Shown here piece after piece: positions 1-9,118 of a stretch of DNA of 64,000 nt. Within the stretch, counting starts at the first letter, position 1; each line of letters begins with the position of its first letter. The notes under the pieces are model-generated. The model was given only the letters and a program-made list of their open reading frames with translations. It was not told the origin of the DNA and made no database searches. This DNA comes from Trifolium pratense (lineage: Eukaryota; Streptophyta; Magnoliopsida; Fabales; Fabaceae): NCBI RefSeq assembly GCF_020283565.1, contig NC_060060.1, forward strand, positions 19,034,001 through 19,098,000. Reading direction: 5' to 3'. A program made the translations under genes and the position numbers.

Positions 1-642
1 CAGTGCATAGAGAGATATAGTCTAAACTTTCCTTCGAATCAACACAAGCACACAACTAGGAAAGAAAGTAGAACATTGCTAAGCTATATAAAATAGATCA
101 TCAGATGACAAATAGCTAGCAAGTAACATCAAAGGCATGCAACAGCGGAACATAACACATCTAGCCTCATAGAGTACAGTCAGAGAGAAATAAACTCTCA
201 CAAAGTGGATTCAAGATAAGAGAAATAAACTCCTTCATAGTAAAGCAATGCCACATAGTCAGACATGCACATCATATATAGTAGAAAAATAAATTCTACC
301 TACTCCCCCTCAATACGTGCATAAACTTCACTCCCCCTCAAAACATGCATATCACACATGCATATCACACATAGATGATATACTAGATGTTATAGCATTC
401 TTCATCACATCATGCACATAAGAAATATTACTCCCACTTTTTAGCCATAAATTCTGACAAATAAAGTCAGTACCATAGAATAGGAGCAGAATACAAAGTA
501 CCACAAAGTATCAGAGAGTATCAGAGCATAGAAAACGTGTCAGGTATTATTGGTGTGTTTGTATCGTATCTGATGTCTTGTGTATGTGCTTCATAGATGC
601 AAATAATGACTTATATGAGTGTTCTACTTGTTTAATTTATAG
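1..642 (+). other. Probable intron of the first UGT copy, with repeat-like sequence
   Basis: This stretch ends in a polypyrimidine tract and AG at 641-642, directly before recognisable UGT exon 2, so at least its right part should be intron. Exon 1 is not visible and would lie left of the window, if it exists. The left part has short repeated phrases (agaaataaactc near 186 and 219; actccccctcaa near 302 and 331; catatcacacatg near 347 and 359) of the kind seen in old copia-type LTRs. I cannot define element boundaries. Confidence 0.4.
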
Positions 643-1193
643 GAGATGAGGACATGGATCGTATGATAAGAAACGTGCCAAGTATGGAAAACTTGCTTCG
701 ATGTAGAGATCTTCCAAGTTTCAAAAGAATATCCAAAGAAAACGATCATATTGCTTTAGACCATTTTGTATTTCAAACCCAACAATCACTTAAAGCAAAT
801 GCGTTGATACTCAACACATTTGAGGATCTAGAAGCTCCAATCCTCTCCCAAATTCGTCTCCACTTCCCCAAACTCATTATCTACACTCTTGGCCCTCTTC
901 GCCACCACCTCTATACCACAAAAAAAACATCATCATCATTATCATTCTTCAAAGCGGATAGAACATGCATGACCTGGCTCGAATCTCAACCGTTGAAATC
1001 AGTTGTATATGTTAACTTTGGTAGCATCGCATCAATGAAAGGAGAAGAAATCATTGAGATATGGCATGGTTTATTGAATAGTAAAAAACAGTTTTTGTGG
1101 GTGATTAGGCCAAACATGGTACAAGAAAAAGGACTATTAAAGGAGCTTGAGAAAGGGACTAATAAGGAACAAGGGTTGATTGTGGGTTGGGTT
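643..1193 (+). pseudogene. UDP-glycosyltransferase exon 2, 5' part (interrupted)
   Basis: The reading frame starts after a splice acceptor at 642 and closely matches exon 2 of the intact UGT at 10831 (same MENLLRCRDLPSF, SLKANALILNTFEDL, VYVNFGS and FLWVIRPNMVQEKGLL segments). It breaks off after the Gly-Trp-Val that opens the PSPG sugar-donor box, exactly where a CACTA transposon begins. The rest resumes at 5715 in the same frame. In the family this region forms the C-terminal Rossmann fold that binds the UDP-sugar. The gene is a tandem duplicate of the downstream copy and is broken by the insertion. Exon 1 would lie outside the window. Confidence 0.93.
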
Positions 1194-1844
1194 CACTACA
1201 AGAAAATACGGGATTTGCTACGACGGTCTTTGTAGCTAATTCGTAGCTAATCTCTATTAAAACAGAGTTAGCTACAGATTTGTTGTGAATTAGCTATCGT
1301 ATAGGGCGTAGCATGGATTGGGTGGCAAATCACCTATCAAAAAATTTCCTAGCTAATTTGCAACTAATATATAGAATATCCTAGCAAGTTCCCAATTAAT
1401 GCCTAGTTAAATAATGTTCAAACTTTTATATTTCCTAACTAAATCGCTAGGATATTTCACAACAATTTCGCAATAAATCTCTAGCTACACATTCCTAGCG
1501 ATTTCGCAGCCAAATCCAAGCTTTTAAAAAAATATATAATTATAAAATGCTGATTATGAATTCATGCCCAAAATTCAAGCTAATTATAAATTAATTATCA
1601 TCTATTAAAAAATTGAAATAAGCCTAATTAAATCAACATGATTTACAACTACAAGACTAAATTTTATGCATAACAAAGTAACTAAACACATGTTAGCATT
1701 ATATAAGTAATCAAGTATATCTTCCAACTTTGTCAAAACTAAAAAACCTAAAGAAAATGAAGACATAATATTCTCACCTTTACAAATGAAATCAAAGTAC
1801 AAAAACCTTTAAAAGTTTTTATTAGCAAAACTGTACCTAGAACC

Positions 1845-2031
1845 ATAGCTCCATCATTTGGTCTTTCATTTCCCTCTCCTTCCTTTAAGATCTTCTTAAG
1901 GACCTTCCTATCCTTAGTAATGTCAGATACAATCCTCCACGAGACTAACCCAAGATCCATTTGGAGCGAAGCATTGGGAGGCACAACAACATCATCTCCT
2001 GATGAAGGTTTTCCACTCTCACCAAATGCAT
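1845..2031 (-). pseudogene. Captured exon of an FKBP62/ROF1-type immunophilin
   Basis: On the minus strand, after an acceptor (ctgcag), the frame reads AFGESGKPSSGDDVVVPPNA, then LGLVSWRIVSD and KVLKKILKEGEGNERPNDGA. This is the junction between two FKBP domains of the plant multi-domain peptidyl-prolyl isomerases ROF1/ROF2: the end of one domain with the VPPNA(T/S)L signature, then the start of the next with KKxLKEGEGYERPN. Similarity stops near 1845, just after PNDGAMV, where the family continues with VKLIGKL. It lies wholly inside CACTA element 1 and cannot make a functional isomerase alone. The identification is from remembered family motifs. Confidence 0.75.
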
Positions 2032-2189
2032 CTGCAGAATTTTAAAAACTCAATAAACTACTTATACAAGCAAAACATGTATCAACATAATTCTAATAAT
2101 AACAATAAAAATTTGACTTACATTCTGGCATATACATGATTAGTTAATCATCCGATATCCGAACACAACTGCTATATACTGGACAAAAT

Positions 2190-2290
2190 TCAAAGGTACT
2201 AGTTGGTGAGGCACTAGTAGGATCATCAAAAATAAAAAATAGAATAGCTTCATCAAAGATTCGAAAACAAAAAAAAGCAGAAGCCTCACT
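2190..2290 (-). repeat. Module shared with CACTA element 2
   Basis: The minus strand here (tttgatgaagctattct, a T-rich run, then gatgatcctactagtgcctc) is nearly the same as the plus strand at 58136-58212 in CACTA element 2. It sits in a short open frame (2144-2347, -) whose peptide contains FDEAILFFIFDDPTS. I do not recognise a protein family. It may be element-specific sequence or another captured piece. Confidence 0.7.
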
Positions 2291-2399
2291 TTCTAAACCC
2301 TCGTAAAGACCCTCACCAAAAGTTTCAAAAGTATTCACTTTGGTCATTCATTAATGTGGTTACAAAACTCACAAAAGTTCAGTCCCACATGGCAGCACA

Positions 2400-3160
2400 T
2401 ATGCAAGAAAAAGCTCAGTCATCAATTTGAGGAAACTATTTGAGTCAAGTCTATATTTACAAAATTGAGAACCTATTCAAACAAAGAAACTATAATGCAC
2501 TTATGATCAATTATGAGTACCAAAATATATCCCTGACTGCAGTAATAAAATATTCACCTGGTATAACTGCAGGAATTTTCCCTTCTCCAGGTACAACATC
2601 ACAACCGTTTAACTCATCCAGCGGTTAAAATTCAGTCTCTCACGGGTGAGACATATAAGTAGCTCTCTCACGCTAGAATACGCCCTACATTATCGGCATA
2701 ACAAGGACTAATTATTATAGACTTTATGATGATATAAGCACATTTGTACGACAAATGAAGACTAAGGTCAGACAATTGCATGTGTATAACAATTATTGTA
2801 GACTATATGATCTTTTAAGTACATTTGTACGACAAATGCAGACTAGACAACTGCATGCGTAAGACAATTAAAGCTCAAATAAATTTCGAATAAATCATCA
2901 ATACCATAAATTACCTATGAGATTACACTTCTATGTATAATTCATCAATACCATAAATTACCTTGAAGAATAATTTTGTAGTGATGAGACAGCAGGTGGA
3001 AAGTTACCGACAAATTTTACTCGATCACCTGAATTTTACATAAACATCATATAATTAAAGCCTTCAAAATGTCAACTGGCATCAATATTAGAACAAGACA
3101 TTAGGAATCGTAGATAGATACTTATCTATTAGGACACAACAACATACCTGAAGGGAGGCT
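2400..3160. other. CACTA 1 interior without a recognisable coding region
   Basis: This AT-rich stretch lies between the shared module and the ATPase fragment. A minus-strand piece near 2560-2625 translates as VVPGEGKIPAVIPG before a possible donor, and could be one more captured exon, but I cannot assign it. Near 2745-2850 a phrase containing agcacatttgtacgacaaatg is repeated about 75 bp apart. Confidence 0.35.
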
Positions 3161-3220
3161 CTATCACTTCTATGTTATAGAAGGGAGAAATAGAAGCATA
3201 AATGAGAATGATCAAATTAC

Positions 3221-3362
3221 CTGAAGGACCAGATAACAATATCCGTGGGCACACCGACGGGAGATCTGAAGCATATTTTTCAAAACCATTGCACTTCAAA
3301 TGAATATATGTAGAAATAATCAACACATTCTTTGTTGTATCGCTGTAATAATGCCACACATC
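3221..3362 (-). pseudogene. Captured exon of an AAA-type ATPase, Walker A region
   Basis: The minus-strand frame reads YYSDTTKNVLIISTYIHLKC, then FEKYASDLPSVCPRILLSGP and SG, ending at a splice donor (ccttcag|gtaatt, 3221/3220). It matches the segment just before and into the Walker A loop of plant AAA ATPases of the At1g02890/At4g02480 kind, where the family reads SDLPTxCPRILLSGPAGSEIYQE. The nucleotide-binding loop is therefore cut at the exon end. Its companion exon lies at 3795-3920. Both are inside CACTA element 1 on the same strand. The identification is from remembered family motifs. Confidence 0.75.
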
Positions 3363-3794
3363 AGATCTAATTAGCCATAAGTTATTTGTTATCTATTCCA
3401 AAGCAATAACTACTAACTATAGTGTCTATAAGTCACTAAACGAGCAACAAGAAATATTAAGGTAATTGTAACAAAGTAGACTACATCTAACATTGACCAT
3501 GCTAGATGTACTATAAGTTAAGGTAGCATATACACCCTTTGGTTCTACTTATAAAGAACCAAATACCCTTAATCCTCATTAAATGAAACCCACTTACATA
3601 GAGAAGATGGATGTCTTGTAAAAGAAATTTCAATTTTTAGTAAACTAGAAAAAGTGTACAATGTCTGTTATTTTTAGGATAAAAAATATAACCTAATTGT
3701 CTATTATATATATATATATAGGACCAAAGGTAGTATTAGAAAATCGAATTAAAGATAAGTCAACATGAAGAAGCTTTTGCACCTTACATAATAT

Positions 3795-3920
3795 GGGAAA
3801 GTTTCAGCATTGAGGATTCTCTGTTCTAGGCTATCTCTAAATGCTTGTCGCCTAGTGGATGCCAATATTGTTGGATTACCAACATCTTTAAGTTCCTTCA
3901 TAGACCATAGTGACAGAAAT
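3795..3920 (-). pseudogene. Captured upstream exon of the same AAA-type ATPase
   Basis: The minus-strand frame reads WSMKELKDVGNPTILASTRR, then QAFRDSLEQRILNAE. In this ATPase family the segment STRRQAxKDSLxxGILxxE comes immediately before the FPYYLS(D/E)TTKNVL exon, the order seen here (this piece, a gap of about 430 bp, then the 3362-3221 piece). The gap is compatible with a captured intron. A donor-like gtaagg follows near 3790. The arrangement suggests that a genomic segment, not a spliced transcript, was captured. Confidence 0.7.
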
Positions 3921-4258
3921 TGGATGATATTCATACATCAATACTTACTGTTATGTCAATTGTAAAAAGATCTGCAAATTGATTCGGAACTAATAATAAG
4001 CATCAAGTGTTAAATTGAAATCAACAAAAACATGGAGATTGAAACTGTTAAATCCCTAAGAGATCCAATTGACTGAAATACCTAAGGAAGACTGAGGTGG
4101 ATTGCGACTTCTCCCTCGACCACGTCTAATCAGACATAGTCATGACATCAACTACCGTTTATGTTTCCGAAAAATCAGTTAGTTTTGATGTGCAAAGATA
4201 ATATATTTAGACAAGTCCATGTGCAGGAAGACACAAATAGAGAGGGAGAAAACGAACC

Positions 4259-4367
4259 GGAAGCCCAACTGCAACACTCAGAAGGGAGATTTTGTTAACA
4301 CCAGCTCTAAGCTTCACACTTTCATTAAAAGTTAGTTTGGGGAAATCCACGGTTCCATATACGGTTC
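4259..4367 (-). pseudogene. Captured beta-galactosidase exon
   Basis: On the minus strand, between an acceptor (gatcag|g at 4368/4367) and a donor-like gt after 4259, the frame reads [20 protein letters not shown] then [17 protein letters not shown]. This is the well-conserved C-terminal segment of plant GH35 beta-galactosidases (family consensus [27 protein letters not shown]). The open 109-bp piece looks like one complete exon without the catalytic domain. It is embedded in CACTA element 1, in the same orientation as the ATPase and FKBP pieces. Confidence 0.82.
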
Positions 4368-5289
4368 CTGATCAAAAGAGGATAGATAATAGGCTCAATG
4401 TATTAAAGATTAAGTTGAATGGAAACATTAATTAATAGATCATGTCTTGATATATTCGTCCAATTGAAAACTACTTAAAGCATAAATAAAATTTTAAGCA
4501 CATAATATGATGATAAGGCTACTAATGAGACTATACAATTTTTAAATTGTATATTCCCTAAACTATGCATTTGAGTTGCTTCCAATAGCGGAACATAAGA
4601 ATAGTTGCTTCCAATAGCTTCATCAACATAGTTGCATACAATATGCAAAGATGATCAAATCACAAATCACCTACATTAGAAAAAAGACGATCATTATGAA
4701 CGTGTATAAAGGGATCGGTGACTCATTGCTCTGCCCAATCACAAGTCACTAGCAAATTAATATACAGAGGAAATTATTGTATTACAGCAAAGTTTCTTGT
4801 AAGAATAAGAATCATGTATCATCTAAATACATGCCACTAGATATGTCACTTATAGAATCAATCCAATAAGTATGATCTAATTCTATATTATACATTAAAA
4901 TGAATTTGGTGAACAAATTTAGTAACCTGAATTCAATTTGTGCAAAACCTAAATAGAGAAATGGAAACAAAAATTGCCGTAAAATGTGTTCAATTGAAGG
5001 ATTTTGTTGATGTGAAAATAGATTTAAAAGGATTTTTCTCAGTAAGTCTCCTGTAATGTAATAACATGCAAATAATCAATGCTTATTGAGTCGATGATTA
5101 TGCAATTAAACATACATGAAGTAGGAACCCTAATTTTCCGATTATGCAGTATTGATTTCTAATTTAGACGAATGAGATTATGTGATTCATAGCGTTCAAA
5201 TCAAGTCCAGAACTCAATTAGAGTGTTGAAATGCTAACGAAGAATAACAATCACAGAAATCTAAATTAGAGTGTTGAAATTTAACTTAC

Positions 5290-5500
5290 GCCAAATCGGA
5301 GAAGAATCGAGCACTACAACATCAAATTTCAACGAAGAATAACAATCGCGAGGAAGGAGGAATGCGGCGAAGAGGATCGAAGGAGATTGAGATCGGAGCA
5401 AGATCGAAGGGAGAGTGAGATCGGAGAAGAATCGTGAACAGAGCAAGATCGGAGTGAGAGCGAAAGCGAGAGAGAGCAATCGGTGACGCGATATTGATGA
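5290..5500 (-). promoter_or_regulatory. Pyrimidine-rich leader with splice donor at the head of the captured-exon series
   Basis: Read on the minus strand, this is CT-rich with repeated phrases (ctctcactccgatcttg, cgattcttctccgatct) like a plant 5' leader, and it ends in a consensus donor (ggc|gtaagt, 5290/5289). An open frame from an ATG at 5479 runs through the donor. It lies just inside the right end of CACTA element 1 and upstream of all captured exons in their orientation, so it could start a chimeric spliced transcript. Transcription is inference. Confidence 0.45.
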
Positions 5501-5714
5501 TAACGATGTGTGGTGTTTGAGATATTTCCTTACGTCAAAGAAATGAAAAAGGAAATAGTAGTAATAACAATACTTGCAGTCAAAAAATAAAAAAATAATA
5601 CAAAAAGTAATATAAACATAATTTCTGTCAAATGGTTGTTAATATACTTGAAATTAACTAGTAACATGTTTCGTAGCAAATATATGGTAGCAAATCGCGT
5701 TTTTTCTTGTAGTG

Positions 5715-6080
5715 GTTCCACAAGAAGAAGTATTGTCGCATAAGGCAATTGGTGCTTTTTTGACACATAGTGGATGGAACTCCACTTTGGAGAGTTTGGT
5801 TTGTGGTGTGCCTATGATTTGTTGGCCTTATTTTTCAGATCAACAAATTAATAGTAGGTTTGTGAGTGAGGTTTGGAAAATTGGGTTGGATATGAAAGAT
5901 GTTTGTGATAGGAAGGTTGCGGAGAATATGGTGAATGATGTTATGGTGAATAGGAAGTAAGAGTTTCTAAAATCAGCTATGGAAATTGCTAAGTTGGCTA
6001 CCAAGAGTGTGAGTTGTGATGGTTCTTCCTACACCAACTTCCAAGATTTGATTGAATATATAAGGTCCTCTAGCCCATAA
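5715..6080 (+). pseudogene. UDP-glycosyltransferase exon 2, 3' part (with nonsense codon)
   Basis: This resumes the UGT frame broken at 1193. It carries most of the PSPG box (PQEEVLSHKAIGAFLTHSGW, then the HSGWNS...E...P...DQQ pattern) ending in the usual DQQ. A nonsense codon TAA at 5958-5960 replaces a Glu codon present in the intact copy (RKEEFLRSAMEM), and the frame then continues to a natural end at 6078-6080 (IRSSSP). Excision of the transposon alone would therefore still leave a protein about 40 residues short. Downstream sequence to about 6480 remains alignable with the region after the intact copy. Confidence 0.93.
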
Positions 6081-6560
6081 AATATGGGATTTTCCTTATA
6101 ATTCTCCTGCTAAAAACTTCTCATATTTTCTGTCAAAGAAAAAAACTCATTTTTTTTATAAGTGTATAACAAGATCACTAAAAGAAGTATATATGTATTT
6201 GAAGTGTAAAATTTGATGATGGTTTTATATCACTAAAAAACCAAAAAAGTTTATGATCTTTTCAAATACATACTTGTCAAATTATTGAGGGAACAACACT
6301 AATTCATTTTCATTATGTATGGATGATGAGATTCCATTAATAATATGGAGATGGAGAAAGTAGCTTCATAAAATAATTTGATTATTGTCTTGTCTTTTGT
6401 ATATTTTTATCTTCAACATTTCATTCGTGTAAAATTTGTTTGTTTAGGTAAATTGGAGTAGTCCAGACCTAATTAAATTTCATTGTATATGTAGTTTTAT
6501 AGCTTAGAAATGGCATATTGCTTTTTTTTTCATTTTGGGATTTCACTTAGAGATTATATG

Positions 6561-7073
6561 GTTAATTATATTTTTATTCCCTCTATATGTATTAAAATTT
6601 ATTGTTAGTTCTCTTAAAAAATTTCTTTAAACTTTGACTTTCTCTAAATATTGCTTTTTAATTTTAGTCCTTAGTTTTTTTAAAAAATTCACGTAACATG
6701 TTTCAAACGACTTTTTTTTTACGACTTATTATCGTTAAGATCTTAAAGTATTATTAGTTTAAATATTTGATCTTTAATAATTTACCTATCAATTCAAATT
6801 AAAGATTAAATTCTTAAACTAAAAATTAATTAGTGATATTATTAAATTAATAACATTTTAAAGTTTTAATAATGATTTTTGTCAAAATAAAAGTTTTAAT
6901 AATGATATGTCATTAAAAAGTCATTTGAAACATGCTATATATACATGAACTTTTGTAAAAATCTACGGACTAAAATTGAAAACGGAATATTTAGAGGATC
7001 AAAGTTTGAAATAAATTTTTAGAGGATTAAAAATGAAATTTAATATATTTTGAGGACTAAAAACATATTTAAC
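6561..7073. repeat. Long imperfect inverted repeat (MITE-like)
   Basis: The left arm (gttaattatatttttattcc, then tctaaatattgctttttaattttagtcc) and the right arm, read in reverse complement (gttaaatatgtttttagtcc, then tctaaatattccgttttcaattttagtcc), form a hairpin-like element of about 513 bp. I found no clear target duplication. A related phrase, ttaaatatgattttagtccc, recurs at 7127-7145. Confidence 0.6.
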
Positions 7074-7439
7074 ATTTGATTACAATATAATTTTTTGGGG
7101 GTTAAATATGATTTAATTTTTTTGGGGGTTAAATATGATTTTAGTCCCTACAAAATTATGACTTTTTAAGTTTAGTATTTACTTAAATTTATTATATTTT
7201 TAGTTTCATAAAAATTATTCTAGACTCAATTTTGACCCTACTGTTAAGTCAATATGTATTTTTGAATTATTTTTTTCAAGTATGTTTAAAACATCATAAA
7301 AAATTTCAAAAAAAAACGAGCGGGGGATCAAGATCACCTGCGGTTGAACTCAAGTGCAGGACCACACAGTGAAGTAAATTGTCCTATTATTATTTAAATA
7401 AATTATAAAAACACCGCTCTACAGCATATCCCTGCAGTT

Positions 7440-7705
7440 AAAACTCAACTGCAGCATATCCATTTCCCTAAAGCTACTACTAAGCCTGCAAAGTACACCA
7501 TACAAACCCAAAAGCAAGAAACCAAAGGAACACTAACACAAAGCCACACCAGAAACTCAAAACCAGTGAATCCATCTATCACCCGAGCTTGAGCCCCTTT
7601 TTCCCAAAGCATCTGCTAAATCATTTGTTTCTCTATTAACATGCGCAAACTCCACATTCTTAATTACTAACAACAGATAATAAATAATCCACCTCATTAT
7701 TTTAG
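7440..7705 (-). pseudogene. LINE-type RNase H C-terminal remnant
   Basis: The minus strand translates as EFAHVNRETNDLADALGKRG followed by a short tail. This is the C-terminal signature of the RNase H domain in plant LINE ORF2 proteins and their relatives (V-x-R-x2-N-x2-AD-x-L-x-K-x-G). No reverse transcriptase is visible nearby, so this is a 3' truncated relic. The rest of 7074-8990 is AT-rich intergenic DNA; a phrase (ctactgattttgatcaacacacgtgaac) is locally duplicated near 8715-8776. Confidence 0.6.
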
Positions 7706-8999
7706 GAAAATGTCACTAAGGTGCGCACAACTCTTTACGAAAATTAAAATTGTGCACACATTCACATGTTTTGTATATGGACCTGGATCCACTGTTGTAA
7801 CTGTTTCATGCATTAAAAGATTTTGACCATAGAATATTGATCGGGTTGTATAGCTAGCTGGTATCTATGAAAACAATTAGATTTTACTTTATTTAATCTC
7901 CACCGTTTTTTATCTAACGGTCAAAAACAGATACTACGTCCACGCGGTAATTGTGTTAAATCTAAAAACAGCTACTACGTGTTAAATCCATATCAGTTGG
8001 AAGAGTAAAAATCGAACAACGTATAAATAAGATAATTCATAAACTTAATACATAAATATTTTAGATAAAAAATATAGTGTCAAAATCACTTGTATAACTA
8101 TTCTTAATCTAATATATATTAATTCAACTCGATTTCTTTATGGCCCAAACAAAAAAAGCAAAGACGTACATGACAGGATGAGTCGTGAGATGTTGACAGT
8201 TTGGAACTTCTTTCACGGAGTGCACTGAATTGGTAAAAGTTTCGGTCCACTCATATAATTATAAATTTATAATGTGTGATAGTTCATTTTCACCACATTA
8301 AAATAATTTGCACCAGTAACTCAGTAAGGGTGGAAGGGTCAGATAGAATTTCGATTTGAGTTTATCATAAACTCAAATTCGGCTCATTAAAATTCACAAA
8401 TAATTCCATTCAATTTGATTTGATATCTCAAATTAAATGAATTAAAATATCAAAAAGAATACTTGTGTTCCTTAAACTTTAAATTCAAATATCAATCTAA
8501 ACTCTTGTTCAAAAAAAATATCAATCCAAACTAGGCCTAATGATTTAGGGTCGATTTTGGGTCAGGGCAACCAGACTGACAGCCATAATCTCCAAAAATT
8601 AGAGCCTCAATTTTATTTATTTTTGAATTAAGTTATATTTTTGGTTTCCTAACTTTCACAAATTTATAATTTTGGCTCATAACTTTAGTCCTTTTAATAA
8701 AAGGCTGACACTCTACTAATTTTGACCAACACACGTGAACACACTCTACTGATTTTGATCAACACACGTGAACAATAACTCACATGATACGTTAATATAT
8801 CTTGTCATATATGCTGACGTAACATGTGAGTTACTGTTCAAGTGACATAATTGTGAAGAAAAAAGAAAAGCCCAAATAAAATTAAAAAAAAAAAAGAGGA
8901 ATAGATGTAAAAAATGGCAGGCCAACGTGATAAATTATAATAGACCTAATCGTCAAAAACAAAGATGAATTTGATGTTATATACCATGATTGTGTTGAA

Positions 9000-9008
9000 T
9001 ATATAAAG
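9000..9008 (+). promoter_or_regulatory. TATA box of the intact UGT gene
   Basis: TATATAAAG lies 111 bp before the chosen ATG at 9119, placing a transcription start near 9030 and a leader of about 90 bases. Confidence 0.6.
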
Positions 9009-9118
9009 ACACCAACATATGTCAGTCATTTCTAGTACCACTAGTGCACGACTCATCCTACACCGCTCAAAATTAATCATCACAAATTAGATGCAATAGC
9101 AACTAAGATATTTGAAAA

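Larger units (their letters stand above)
1194..5714. mobile_element. CACTA (En/Spm-type) transposon 1, carrying host gene fragments
   Basis: The left end reads CACTACAAGAAAA and the right end TTTTCTTGTAGTG, a perfect CACTA-type terminal inverted repeat. It is flanked by the 3-bp duplication GTT (1191-1193 and 5715-5717). Subterminal DNA at 1205-1510 repeats short phrases such as tagctaatt, ctagcaa and cgctagg, typical of CACTA subterminal transposase-binding repeats. The element is 4521 bp. I see no transposase reading frame, so it is non-autonomous. Its interior holds exon-like pieces of at least three unrelated host genes on the minus strand, which makes it a gene-capturing (Pack-CACTA) element. 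Removing it with one GTT restores the UGT frame. Confidence 0.95.

Noticed and set aside
4080..4165. Minus-strand RGRGRSRNPPQSS-like peptide as another captured exon
   Set aside because: It is short and low in complexity, and no family can be assigned, so it is not counted among the captured genes.
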